From Porodaedalea pini (taxonomy: Eukaryota; Basidiomycota; Agaricomycetes; Hymenochaetales; Hymenochaetaceae), in assembly GCA_002794775.1 (NCBI GenBank), contig NBAY01000054.1, positions 124,001 to 188,000 of the forward strand: a stretch of 64,000 bases of DNA, written 5' to 3'. Shown piece after piece: positions 24,110 to 35,390 of this stretch. The notes beneath the pieces were generated by a model. That model did not search any database, was not told the DNA's origin, and was given only the letters and a program-made list of their open reading frames with translations. Position numbers and translations under genes: made by a program. The stretch's first letter is position 1; every line of letters starts with the position of its first letter.

Positions 24110-25000
24110 CTAGGTACCTGTAAAAGATTTGGATACAGTCAACTAGTCATATCTAATCTTTTAAGCTTAGTAGTCCAGGCCTAATATTTGAGCACAGCTC
24201 AAGTCTGACTGCTTTCAAGTCTCCCTTTCATTTTAACTTCAAATCTCTTCCCTTTCTTGTTCTCTTCATCCTAGGATTTTACACTGTATTGATACTTTGT
24301 GTATCTCAGAGTGTTAGATGCTTAGTATCTCAAAGTTAAGTTATGATGTTCAGAAGGTCAGCAACATGTTAGAAATGATAAGAATGCTCTAGTGGGCTTA
24401 CACTCTTTCTACATTTCTATCTCAGTTTCCCTCTTAGTTTATACTCTCTATTCTACTTGGGCATTCAAACTGATCCTAATGTATCAGACCTTTGCACCTG
24501 TTCAGTTTTCAATTGTTCAGTTTTCAATTGCTCTACTTAAGTGTCCAGTGCAGCTATGTCACTCTAGTTAGAACTTCTCATAGAGCCTATGACATATAAT
24601 CTCTCTAATATAGTTAGAATGCTGGAGCTTGATTCCCAATGTCTAATGTTAGAATATCATTAATGATTTCTTAAGTAGTCATTACACTTTTAGCTGACTC
24701 ATATTTATTTTCATTTCTCTCATACTGCTGTACAATTTCCCTATTTCTCCATTTGTCTTACAGTATATAGAACTGTTCAATACTATCTTTATTATTTTTA
24801 TTATCTTAGTCTTTCTAATAGCAACAAATATCTTTTTTGTCCTGTGTGTCTAGCATGCTCAGCATTCTTTCCTGTCTGATGCAGACTAATCTTGACCAAA
24901 ATTCAATTCATGCCAATGGTCAATAGCAAGATCACTAAGTTGTAGGATCAAAAACAATAAAATACAACATTTATAAAGCCCCTAGATTTTATGGCAAAAA
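24110..25000. other. AT-rich spacer
   Basis: About 900 bp of AT-rich sequence with short T/C-rich runs. I see no ORF, promoter or known repeat. It is bounded on both sides by clusters of the same GGGTGTGCCC-type motifs. Confidence 0.4.
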
Positions 25001-25004
25001 CAAA

Positions 25005-25255
25005 TTGGGTGTGCCCAAAAGTCCCCCAGACAGTCAGTGACAGTGACATATCTGGGCACTCCCAGGGCACTCCCACTGGGTGTGCCCAAAAACTGGGCAG
25101 GCCCGGTTGGGAGTGCCCCAAAACTGGGCAAGCCCAGTTGGGAGTGCCCAAATGATCTGGGTGCACCCAACTTTCCCACAGTAAAAAAAATTGGGCACAC
25201 CCAACCCGCACCCACTGGGAGTGCCCAGCGGATTGGGCACACCCAGGCTCAATAC
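25005..25255. repeat. Second cluster of GGGCAC/GTGCCC palindromic motifs
   Basis: Contains about ten irregularly spaced motifs (GGGTGTGCCC, GGGAGTGCCC, TTGGGCACACCCAA) related to the 32-bp minisatellite 1 kb upstream, but not in a strict period. Confidence 0.7.
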
Positions 25256-25646
25256 CTAAATGGTCAATTAGTTGTGTGTACAAATAGACCTACTTGGTCT
25301 GCTCAGAGGGGTAGCCTGAAGTGGCTCAAAATATGAGATTCATGTGATGATCTGCATATTGCTGCTTTGAGCCATCAAATGTTTTGGAGCTGGCCAGAGC
25401 ATGTGATGATTGAAGAAGGAAAAAGGAAGCATCAAACAACTGAAAGTCCGAATTTAGTCAGCATGTGGCTGTGTCCAAAGTAGGGGTTGCGTTTAATAAT
25501 AAGGATGCGTTTAATAATAAGGATAATGTACGAGTGTGTGTGTTGCGTATGCTGGAAATACAACTATATCTAAATTTATTCTTAGCATCTTTACTAGTAC
25601 TGCATATCTAGTTCCACTAATCACATAGATATTAATATTATGACAG
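25256..25646. other. Intergenic
   Basis: Only an 18-bp direct tandem duplication (GCGTTTAATAATAAGGAT, about 25488-25523) stands out. Confidence 0.5.
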
Positions 25647-25654
25647 TATAAAAA
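25647..25654 (+). promoter_or_regulatory. TATA box
   Basis: TATAAAAA 143 bp upstream of the ATG at 25797; fits a promoter of the downstream gene. Confidence 0.5.
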
Positions 25655-25796
25655 TGCGTAGAGCGCGGCTTGAAATACCGGCAAAGTGCGAGATACTGGA
25701 GGTGTGCCACCGTTGGTTCACTGCATCTCTCAACCTCTACAGCGACTCCCATTTCCGTTCACCATACATTTATTCACAAATTGATTAGTGCTCCTC

Positions 25797-27397
25797 ATGA
25801 TCGTGTTGTCTTCCCCACCCGAGCGAGAGACATGGCGGGGTTTTATGGGTCGAACTCTTTTCAGAGTTGTCTTTGCGCTTGTGTTTTCACCATGGTTGGC
25901 CAGGGCGTCACTTCGTCTCGGTCGTCGATTACGTTTGCTCAAGAAACACCACGCACCGCGCTGGCAGGATCCTCACTTCAAGGTGGCAATGGTCTTCGCC
26001 ATTCTGATCTCGCAGCTGGTCATAGCCTTCTACAGCGCCAAAGACGTTCCCCAAAATGTGTACCAATTCCTGGGCGTACCCGTGGATGTGGACTACAAAG
26101 TAGCCAAGAAGGCCTTCGACAACCTAGTAAAAACAAAACATTCAGACCACGGAGAATTTGTCTCGTGCTTCATTGCAATGCAGGAGGCCTTGCGCACTAT
26201 ACGAGGTACAATAGCGAGGTCGCACCATGACTTGTAAATGCATGTTTTTCCTCCCGCTAGATACAACGAACTGACTTATATGTTTAGCCTCGGATACACT
26301 CCTTTGCCACCTCCTGTCTCTTGCTATGCAAACGAAGCCAACACAATGCCACTGATGTGGGAAGATCCTCACTGTGGTTATGCAAGCGCCGTCATCGTGT
26401 CTGACTCCATCGGATTGCTCTTCGCTATCCTCCTGGCATTTGTGGATGGTCTTTTTTATTGGCTTCGGGTCCTTGTCGTCGTGCGTTGTCACAATCATAA
26501 CATTTTCCGTACATTGTGCACTGATATTTTGTTCGTGTTGAAAGTTCTGGATCCCTCTTCTTGACTATAATCTGTTACATGGTATTTTCGTTGTGTATCA
26601 ACGGACACTTGATGGCGAGCTCATCTTCAGTGGCGTGCTTGCACGCACAGGCTGGACACCCTACCAACTTATGTTCTTTCTCTATGACCTGACGCCCTCT
26701 GTGATGTTTGCTATCGCGCTTACCTACTACGTCTACGTCCCTAAGACGACACAGCTTTGGAGGACAGCCATCTTTGTGCAGGGACCACGCGAGGTGTTCG
26801 AACAGCATATGTGGTGGAGACATAGCAATCGCAGGCCGAGCATCCTGTTCTGGTGGTTCAAATCATATGTGCCGAAGTTGTGAGTTAGCAGGACTTTGTA
26901 TCTGCGAGTTTATTACTGATGTCTCTGAAAGGAGCTATACAATCAAGCTTGGCGATGAGGCATATTTCGTTGTCTTCAAGTCTGAGCGCTTCGCCAAACT
27001 CGCGGTTTCGAAACATAGTCGCGCTTTGAATGCCTCTCTACGTTTCATATGGCCAATTGTGGGGCACGGCCAGATCCAGGCATTCAACATGGCGCTCAGG
27101 AAGCATGTGGCCAATGAAGAAGCCAAGCTCGTTACGAAGGATCTATCAAGGACGAAGAGAACGAAGATAAAAAAGCTCGTTATGGACACCCGTCGCTTTG
27201 CTTCTTACTTGAGCAAGGGACGCATACAAGAGGCTTCGAGCGGCTATGTTGTATTGACCGACATCCTGCTACTCAGTGCCGTTCCTGTCGACTTTCTTTC
27301 TCTCTATTATCTCGATTTTTCTGTCTTTTACAATTCCTTCGTCTCGTTTCAAGTCGGATTCGCTGCGTTATTATCCTTCATAATCAACGCCGCTTAG
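25797..27397 (+). CDS. Multi-exon membrane protein with J-like segment, hypothetical
   Basis: From ATG 25797 the first exon encodes a basic N-terminus, a hydrophobic helix (AMVFAILISQLVIAFY, about 25989-26035) and then NVYQFLGVPVDVDYKVAKKAF, which resembles helix I/II of a J domain. Where HPD is expected it has KHSDHGE. An intron near 26206-26260 leads to a second exon (about 26261-26450) with a hydrophobic segment. A third exon about 26590-26880 has another (YDLTPSVMFAIALTYYVYV). The last exon about 26927-27397 is basic, then strongly hydrophobic. The third join (GTGAGT donor at 26880, AAAG acceptor near 26926) keeps frame; the first only keeps frame with a weak donor, so exon limits are approximate. 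Agaricomycetes have multi-pass J-domain proteins of this size. Function is not known, and it may already be decaying. Confidence 0.4.
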
Positions 27398-27851
27398 CGT
27401 ACTCTGCATTGAGCTACTGTACTGCGTCTCGTACATACACTATTTGTCTTTCTCTCATTCTTGAACCGTAGCTGTACTCGTGCATCGGATTGTAAACTCT
27501 AGAATCCACATGTGAAACGACAATGCAGCCTGAGATCGGGTTGCATGTGTCGTGGTTTGTTTCTGCAGCTTAAATTCTATCGAGCCCAATGTGAAATGGA
27601 TGTCTGACGCCGTGATTATTGCCTTCAATGAAAATGATGTCCTAGAGTGAGAGTGAATGCGAAAGAAAAAAGCGGAACTCCCTGACTCTGAATGGTAAGA
27701 TTCCTCTCGGGCCGGCCAAGCCACTTATTCCCGCCTACAATTTGACGCAGGAAAGGTCTATTTAGGTATTCGAAATCGGCGACAAGCAAGGCCCCCGCAG
27801 ATCTCATCTAGCGCCGAAGCTCCGGTATGAGAACTGCTGGAATGCGATATA
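27398..27851. other. Intergenic, convergent gene ends
   Basis: Lies between the 3' end of the plus-strand gene and the 3' end of the monooxygenase pseudogene. No gene seen. Confidence 0.5.
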
Positions 27852-27878
27852 CCGCTGAACAGCATCAATCTGGATGGT

Positions 27879-29571
27879 TCAGATCTTGCCAGCAACTCGA
27901 TCCTCGAACATCCTGATAGCCCTCTCGTTATCATCCTCAATACCTGTCGTCCACGTCCACTTCCAATTCTCCACCGCCACGTGTCCAATCTCCCTCAGCT
28001 TCCTCGCATCCACCGCTCCAATATCCAGATTCGCAAAACGGGAGTCTGCAAACTCGTACAGCATCCCATTCAGACGAGAAAGACGTCGAACATCATTCCC
28101 ACGAGGCAGACGCTCCGCCTCATACACCTTGAGAGCCTCGCGAAGGGTGTCGATCGTGGTGAGCGGGTGTGCAAGGAGGGCCGAGAGGACGTAGGCATCC
28201 TCGATAGCTTGACCTGCACCGGAGCCTTGATGTGGAGTCATAGCGTGGGCTGCATCTCCCGTGAGAGCGACGTGACCATGAACATTTATCGGGAGGCCCT
28301 TGAGAACGTTGACGACCCAGCGAGAAGGTTTTTCCATGCACTATGCAGCATACAGTCAACGCAGGGTCGTGTGAAGGAGATCGCTTACGTACCTGCAGGA
28401 TTTGCTGCACTTCGTCCTCCCAGCCGACATACTGTTCAAGGAGCTCCTTCTGGGTTCTCGACCGTTTTGCCCTCGAAGATGGTGCCGTCTTTCTCGGGCC
28501 AAGAACAGAATGCGACAACATTGATCAGACGGCCTTTCTAAATGGGAAGCACTATGAGATGCTACGCAAAGTTCATGAAAAGCTGTCAAAAGGAGCAAAT
28601 TGAATCGATGTGCCTTATTTTTTCCCATATACTGCAAAAAAAAAGGCACGTATCAGCGGTCGGGACCAATGGACTCGATGAAGTTCCACTGACGTTCTGA
28701 GGTGTACGTATAGCCCTGTGGTTTGAGTTCAGTTTTTCGAGTTTTTCGCGAGGTATCACACCCCGATAGGCAACACTGCCGCTCCAGACAGGATCCACCA
28801 TTCCACGGAGCGTCTCAGCTGCTTTCTTCCCTTCCTCGCTATCGCTTGCCTCGGCATCCCGCGCCGCGAGTTCATACATCGTGTGGCGCGTCGCAGAAAG
28901 ATGCCGTCGCAGCCCATGAGAACATCATATGTCGCAATCGACCCGTCTTTGAACGATAAAGTTATCGGAGACCTTGAAGAACTCTCGGACGCAAGAGTGT
29001 AGGAGGTGAGACGCTTCGAGAAGTACGTCTTTGTGGTCTTCGGATCAAGCTGGCTGGCAAGTGCATTAAGAAAATCAGCGCGGTGAAAAGCAAGGAGCCC
29101 CACTGCAAGATAATCAGCACGTGAATCGATAAAACGAACATACTCGGAACGATCATGTCATAGAATGAGACACCCTTCGCTTGATCGGACTTGCGCATCT
29201 CAAAAACAGGTTCTTCGGAAACTAAGTACCAGGCAACATGCATTTGTAGGATAAAAGGCTTACGAGGTTTATCTTCCGAGCTAGGGATCTCAACGAGTTT
29301 CCCAAGCTCTTCCTAAAGACCCAGACTTTTCATCGCCCGCCAAGGCCTGCGCCACATACCGACACCAGCACAAATTTCAGTGAACTCATGCGCAGCTTCA
29401 TAAATGTCGACATGGATGTCTTTCTTCTCTGAAGAAAAGCGAGAGAGCGCGACCGCGGTTGTCAGACCGGCAATGCCGCCACCGCTACAGAGCGAGTTAG
29501 CAAGGCAAAGACGAGATACAAAGAGCAGTCTTCAATCACCAGACTGCCACAGTAAATTTCGGAGAAGCCAT
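27879..29571 (-). pseudogene. Salicylate-hydroxylase-like FAD monooxygenase, broken
   Basis: Minus strand from ATG 29571. Exon 1 (29571-29540) and exon 2 (29484-29264) join to MASPKFTVAVCGGGIAGL, the GxGxxG-type FAD-binding motif. Later exons show FHRADFLNALA (about 29090), the GCDGI motif (about 28905), and in the last exon (28340-27879) GDAAHAMTPHQGSGAGQA, the GD motif that binds the flavin ribityl chain. Class A flavin monooxygenases of this type hydroxylate aromatic acids with NAD(P)H in the cytosol. Breaks: TAG in exon 2 near 29315, one-base shifts near 28895 and 28455. The last exon is intact and was copied to 32332-32714. The gene structure, with five or more exons, is typical of basidiomycetes. 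Confidence 0.85.
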
Positions 29572-30069
29572 CGTTGAGCAGGAGTTGGTTCTTGTACGTG
29601 AGTGACGATGTAGGTGGGTTTGGTGATTGTCGAGTCCCTCGAAGGCTTTTGAACGCCTCTATGGAAACCAACTGTTGGGGTCGGAGCGGCTCCGCCTTGC
29701 GGCTCTTATCAAAATTATCAGTCAGTGTGAACGTCCCTCCGCATCATCTGCTGCTAGTTGAGCAAGGTGCTTGACTTTGAGGATTAGACTGCTCACGGTT
29801 ACTTCGTCCGATGGCACGCGGATAACCTTCATCCAATAATATATCACGACTTTTAATAATGCTGAATATTAATGAGGACAGCCTTTGGTTTGGACGATCG
29901 AGACGTACGGAAAGCGTGAGCAGCGCATGTGAACAATCAAATCTGTGTTCAAGTTGCTGTTCGAACGACGCGTCTTATGTACAGTACTGGGGCTCGTGGG
30001 AAGTGATTCCCACTGCTGGCTCCTTTATAGATTCTTGTCAGTCTTATTCTACAACACACAATTTCCTAG
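29572..30069. other. Intergenic
   Basis: Upstream region of the monooxygenase pseudogene. No gene or repeat recognised. Confidence 0.5.
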
Positions 30070-31000
30070 GAATAAATAAAATGGTATAACAAAACTATAG
30101 ATTAGAAGAATAAATGAAAGTAAAGCTGACCTTTGAGTTATGCACCACAAGCATTGGATCTCTACTTGTTGCTAGCCCTGAGCACCTATTCTCAGTGGTA
30201 ATGTTCCGACCGTATTCATAGGCATACGGATACGGCACATCCGTATATGGGTACGGCCGTATGCATATGAGTTTCTGGAATGACAAAATGTGGTCGTATA
30301 GTATATGGCCGTAACCCGTATTGAGGAGAAGAAAATCCCCATATACGCAGCATATGACCGTATACTACACCCTTAACTTACTACATATATATGTCTCAAG
30401 CCCCTTGCGAAGCCTGCTTCAACTGATTTGGGTGCACAAATTAATATAGAAGCCGACTTCTGGTGAGTCTCCAAGTCAAGAAGCTCAGGCTCCTTGGTCC
30501 CCAGCAAGCCGCCTGACCTCAACTTGTTGATGTGTGCTTTCATCCTGGCCATTTTCAGCTGCTTTTGGTACTAACTGGTTTATGTTATGACTTATACATA
30601 TCAAGAAGTAAGGTATGTCTTTACTACAAAGAATTCAGAGTGATTTTTTGTCTTAATCATCTCTCTCACATCCAGTGTTATCTACCACCTTGTTTATGCA
30701 TATATGGCACAGCCATATGCATATGAGCTCTGGAAACCTGGAATATATGGCCATATCTGTATACATAGTCAAAAATATGGTCATATGTGTATATGCATAC
30801 GGTCAGAACACTATGAGTCAGTGGATGACAGGTAAGTGGTAGCTGGATGTCAGCAAGTAAGGAGGAGGAGGAGTGGCAACAAATATTTTCTTATTAGGAG
30901 TGTAGGCAAACAAAGTTGCTGAAAAGGGTGAACCAAAAGCAAACCAGTGTTCACAGCCAAAAGATATATGCACTGAATAGTAGGAGGAGTCTATCTGATG
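30070..31000. repeat. Segmental duplicate, copy 1 (interrupted by a MITE)
   Basis: 30085-30198 and 30818-30960, read together, match 31385-31690 in the same order, with the blocks TAGAAGAATAAATGAAA, GAGCACCTATT, GTGGATGACAGG and GTGAACCAAAAGCAAACCA. The second copy has no insertion and so preserves the empty site. Confidence 0.75.
30199..30817. mobile_element. hAT-like MITE
   Basis: 619 bp. Left end TAATGTTCCGACCGTAT and right end (reverse complement) TAGTGTTCTGACCGTAT agree at 15 of 17 bases. It is flanked by TCAGTGG on both sides (30192-30198, 30818-30824), and the paralogous empty site at about 31490 lacks the insert. Subterminal regions carry many CCGTATATG/CATATGCATACGG motifs, as hAT transposase binding sites do. 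It contains no transposase. The right end has about 4 extra bases before the duplication. Confidence 0.65.
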
Positions 31001-31032
31001 CACTATGATTGACATATAATCAGCATCCTTCA

Positions 31033-31330
31033 CATCATAGCACAGTGGTTGAGCATCATGCCTAAAAACAGACCCAGATTAGGGATCTGATGTCAAGTAC
31101 TCATAACAGCTTTGAGCTTGCAAGTCATGGATATGAATTGATTTTGATGAATGGCCAGTACTAGTGTCGGTGTGCACATTAGGCAATGAGAAAAAAGACA
31201 TAAGGAAAGACAAAAAAAAAATGCACCCTTGAGTGATTGAACCGGTTGTACCGCCGTAGCAATCCATTTGATCCCGTTCTGATCACCCATATTAACTGCT
31301 AGACCACTAGTGACCTTAAAAGAATTCTGT
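31033..31330. repeat. Possible tRNA-derived SINE relics
   Basis: TAGCACAGTGGTTGAGC (31038-31054) fits a pol III A box; a weak B-box-like sequence follows about 45 bp later, and the segment ends in A10 near 31219. On the minus strand, 31330-31250 reads a second tRNA-like head (GGTCACTAGTGGTCTAGC, then GGGATCAAATGG). Both are weak matches. Confidence 0.35.
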
Positions 31331-31372
31331 ACATTTTGTCTTACATTGCACTATTTACCGGAGAGTAATAAA

Positions 31373-31690
31373 AAAGATACCACAACAGAATATATAGTTT
31401 AGAAGAATAAATGAAAACAAAGCTGACCTTCGAGTTATTACGCGCCACAGGCATTAGATCTCTACTCGTTGCTGACCCTGAGCACCTATTTTCAATGGAT
31501 GACAGGCAAGCGGAGATGGATGTTCGCGAGTAAGCGACGTCGTGATATCAATGAGAGACATATCGACATTGTTAATTAGTGTGCTCTTCTCGTTTGTCAA
31601 TGACGGTGCGAGGTGGGAGGAGCAGCAGCAACAAATACCAGGAGCGTGAGGCGGTGAACCAAAAGCAAACCAATGTACGCCGTCAACGAT
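31373..31690. repeat. Segmental duplicate, copy 2 (empty site of the MITE)
   Basis: Uninterrupted counterpart of 30085-30960. The MITE insertion point is at about 31489-31495. Confidence 0.75.
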
Positions 31691-31697
31691 GTCTTCA

Positions 31698-32090
31698 TTA
31701 GAGGCTTGTCGACATGGGCTGAGTCTTCAGAGGTGAAATTGTTCTACTGACCGTTGTTCCGAGTTCTTTGCGGCAGCCGGTATCCCTCAGCCCCCTTGTC
31801 AGCCCTCCCGCCCTGCCACAACCTGATACCCAATCAGCGCTACGATGTCCACCTGTACAAACTGTGTTCATCATACCGTGTGGTCCCTGCATAATAGCTG
31901 TGAAGGCAACACGATGATGGTATTCATAGGTGTTGGTGCTGCTCAGATGCCACAATCGAATTGAAAACAACACTGGCTTAGGATCTCCAGATAACGGGTC
32001 ACACTGATTCTTGAACCTAAGAGACCAAATTGCTGATATAGCTGTGGATAGTTCGAAGAGTAACCACGAGCAGCTGAAGGTGGATGCCAT
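31698..32090 (-). CDS. Weak hypothetical ORF
   Basis: 130 codons from ATG 32090. There is no known motif, composition is mixed, and no promoter or intron is seen. It could be an exon of a lost gene or chance. Confidence 0.2.
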   Translation of the reverse strand: MASTFSCSWLLFELSTAISAIWSLRFKNQCDPLSGDPKPVLFSIRLWHLSSTNTYEYHHRVAFTAIMQGPHGMMNTVCTGGHRSADWVSGCGRAGGLTRGLRDTGCRKELGTTVSRTISPLKTQPMSTSL

Positions 32091-32331
32091 CGGCAGTCAC
32101 GCAGAATGACGAAGACGCGTCGCTCAGTCTAAATCACGGGTTCACCATTTGAAAAAATCTATGCAAGTGCACTCGATGAACAAGACCCACTTCAAGAAGC
32201 AGAAGTATATTTACCTGGATGAGCTTTACATAAGGGGGATGCCATGTGCTTATTATGGTACGTATATGCAACGGACACAGTCAACGCCTGCCGCGGATGA
32301 TTTGAGCAGGTAGGCGCAGCACAGCTAAAGA

Positions 32332-32714
32332 CCGCTGAATGGCATCAATTTGGATGGTTCAAGTCTTAACAGCAACCCGCCCCTCGAGAACATCCTGATA
32401 GCGCTCTCGTTATCATCCTCAATATCTGTCGTCCACGTCCACTTCCAATTCTCCACCACCGCATGTCCAATCTCCCTCAGCTTCCTCGCATCCACTTCGT
32501 TCAATTTGCCTTCCTCCACCTCTCCAAGGTCCAGATTCGCAAAGCGAGGGTCTGCGAACTCATACATCTTCCCATTCAGACGAGAAAGACGTTGAACATA
32601 GTTCCCATGAGGCAGACGCTCCGCCTCATACACCTTGAGAGCCTCGTGAAGGGTGTCGAGCGTGGTGAGCGGGTGTGCAAGGAGGGCCGAGAGGACGTAG
32701 GCATCCTCGATAGC
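32332..32714 (-). pseudogene. Duplicated last exon of the FAD monooxygenase
   Basis: Reads the same order of residues as 28208-27852 (ALLAHPLTT, YEAERLPHGN, FADPRFANLDLG, ENWKWTWTTDIEDDNE) with a small in-frame insertion and a frameshift near the end (about 32390). The duplication stops at a sharp joint at 32714, beyond which the sequence is the truncated transporter gene. It is a fragment and cannot fold alone. Confidence 0.85.
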
Positions 32715-35390
32715 TATAGAAGAATTCTCAATCTAAATTTTGGAAGGGGGCCCGATGTGCGTGAACTCACCATTCTGGAACCTGACGATACTGGCTCATC
32801 AAGTGCGCGTGGATGTCCGGTTGCTCGTGTAGTGCGCGGCACGCCTGTATCCAGATTTGCTTGCGGTAATATAAGAATGCATGGATGATAGTTGACGTGA
32901 TCACCGCAAAGCATAACCCGTAGCTGACTGCGAATGTCGTGGAGAGGAAAAGGGGGCTGTAGCTGCGATATTTGTCGATATCGAAGGTCGTCTGCTCGGA
33001 CAGGATCAAAGTCACATTACAAGGTGCGCCAGTATTATCGGATGATCCACTGGAAAGAATTGGCATGTATTGGCTGAACCATGCATTTTTATACTAAGAT
33101 AACTTCGATGTTAGGATTCCTGAGTATCAACGAGAAGGATCATTAACTCACATAGAGGACAGGGGTCAAAAACCAAAAGAAGAAGAGGAAACGGCAAAGA
33201 TGTTTACCTCGGCCCACCACGGCGTTGCAAGTCTTTTTGATGCAATTAGCTTCAACAGGACGCAGCGAGTATCTGATACTTACGGCGAGCCGATGAAAGC
33301 AATCTGAGCCTAGTCAAAGGTCAGAACGCTCATCCCCAGTCCGCTCGAGTAACCGAAGAGCTGATTGATTTTCTGCTATACGAAATAGTTCAGATCAGTA
33401 TAGACACAATGTGCAAGCCGCGGAAATATCTTACTGTATTATCCGGTGCAATCCAACACACCCAAGAGAAGAATGAGAGAGTAGTGAAAATATATCCGGG
33501 AAAGAAGTCTATCCGTGTAGAACCGTATATCAACATCAATTGAGAAGAAAGAGCGCAAAATAATATGATCAGCATACTTCGACTTGAAACGCGATCACAA
33601 GAAAGAAGACGTACAATAACATGTTCCACCAGTGAAAACATAGACGAAGAACCGTTCACGGGAGATGCCACCGCGTGAACCCATCCCACTGTAATGTTAC
33701 GAGTGGAGCGTGTTGAACAATGCGCATAGTACCAGGTTCGCGAGCAAACTAAAAACAATGCAAGACTAAGTGCTGATACACGCATCAGACAGCAATAAAA
33801 CTCACTCATTGATGGTGGGGAGACGAGGAATCGCTTTACTATGCCGCCAATGGAGAATCCAATGAGCTGTGTCGACATGACCATCAACCACTGGTACATG
33901 AAACTATAAGTCTGGTTGTAGTAGACGCGCTGTACGGCGATAATATCTGTCTGTATCAATGTAGCTTAGTTGTGTGCATATGCTATAGCTGAATAGAAAA
34001 CAGAACACACCGCATAAGTACTTTGGGCGCCGACGCCAGCCATAATTGTGACTAAGACATGCTCTTTCACGGTAAAAGGCCCCGGGTTGATAACTATGCC
34101 GAAACAGACCATCGCGGTAGTAAGGCAGACCATGCTCGTCCTAGTGGGTATGTGAGAAGCTGAGCAACTGGCTAAAAGAATGCCGCCATGGTTCGATATG
34201 TGACTAACAAATCTGATGTAAGGAGTACATACCGATAATACCGTAACGGCCGGAAACCTTACAGCCTTTTTCATAAGTCCTGCGACACGTGCATGTCACG
34301 TGAAATGAGCCGCGTCAGAGCCAAAGTGTCGAAAAATTAGAATGAATGCCTATTTTCTCTGTGAATTCTGCACAGTACCTGCTCATTAAGTACTCAAAAA
34401 AAAGGCACGGTTCTCAGGAGAAGAAATATGTAAAATAGGGAGCAATAAATTGACTGTGTAGGCAGGTGGAGATCAAACAAGTGCAGCTGGTCTGTTCTCT
34501 CACCCATTTCCACTGAGATTCAAAAATTATGGCTCCCCTACATCTACCTATAAAATTCTTTCCTGTGTCTGTAAACTACATATATGACTATACCAACATC
34601 TCCTGCAAGTTTGAAGCCAATCCATTCAGTATTCATGGTGCAGCAGCAAGATCTGTGTTCCACTTCAAGCTCTTTCTACCCTCCTTTTCTCACAACAGGT
34701 CTTGCAGAGTAGAACACAAATCTTGCTGCTGCACCATGAATACTGAATGGATTGGCTTCAAACTTGCAGGAGATGTTGGTATAGTCATATATGTAGTTTA
34801 CAGACACAGGAAAGAATTTTATAGGTAGATGTAGGGGAGCCATAATTTTTGAATCTCAGTGGAAATGGGTGAGAGAACAGACCAGCTGCACTTGTTTGAT
34901 CTCCACCTGCCTACACAGTCAATTTATTGCTCCCTATTTTACATATTTCTTCTCCTGAGAACCGTGCCTTTTTTTTGAGTACTTAATGAGCAGGTACTGT
35001 GCAGAATTCACAGAGAAAATAGGCATTCATTCTAATTTTTCGACACTTTGGCTCTGACGCGGCTCATTTCACGTGACATGCACGTGTCACAGGACTTATG
35101 AAAAAGGCTGTAACAAGAGTTAGCAAATCTCAAACGCAGTAAAAGCAGTGAAAGCCATGATTACCTGAAGAACAGCAGCTGGTTAATTCTGGGCAGTACG
35201 ATTGCCCAGGCAGTCCCTAGGACCCACGCGCGGAATGTGCTACAGGAATAGAAGGATTATCGGTGTTTGCGACTGCAGAGCGGACTTCTGGATACGGAGA
35301 ATCGTCATCCAGACCAACGGCATTCTTATCGATATTTGGGTCGCCAAATGCATCAAGATCCCGGATAGCCTGTTGTTCACGTAAAAATAT
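32715..35390 (-). pseudogene. Oligopeptide transporter (OPT family), truncated and broken
   Basis: Minus strand. The exon about 35390-35173 gives QQAIRDLDAFGDPN, SPYPEVRSAVANTDNPSIP and, after a one-base shift, FRAWVLGTAWAIVLPRINQ. Further exons give RFPAVTVLS (34259-34232), NPGPFTVKEHVLVTIMAGVGAQSTYA (about 34090-34010), DIIAVQRVYYNQTYSFMYQW (about 33950-33890) and a gating-type region with FFPGYIFTTLSFFSWVCWIAP (about 33505-33440). Later ones give INQLFGYSSGLGMSVLTFD (about 33375-33320) and SPLFLSTTFAVSYGL (about 32960). OPT proteins import peptides or metal chelates across the plasma membrane through 12 or more helices. The 3' end is missing after 32767. A TAG near 33318 and several shifts kill it. 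A palindromic transposon sits in one intron. Confidence 0.88.
34262..35110. mobile_element. Long palindromic (foldback) transposon in an OPT intron
   Basis: Two arms of about 400 bp (34259-34660 and 34712-35113) are inverted copies with only a few differences, around a loop of about 51 bp. Ends read CAGCCTTTTTCAT inward from both sides and are flanked by TA (34260-34261, 35111-35112). Removing it leaves an intron ending TTGTTAAG before the next OPT exon, which restores a normal acceptor. TA duplication and CAG ends suggest a Tc1/mariner-superfamily non-autonomous element. Confidence 0.82.

Noticed and set aside
25037..25336. Gly/Pro/Trp-rich ORFs on both strands
   Set aside because: They are produced by the GGGCAC/GTGCCC motif cluster; open frames exist in several phases at once.
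34529..34828. 99-codon ORF through the palindrome centre
   Set aside because: It crosses both arms and the loop of the foldback element and shows no protein-like conservation.
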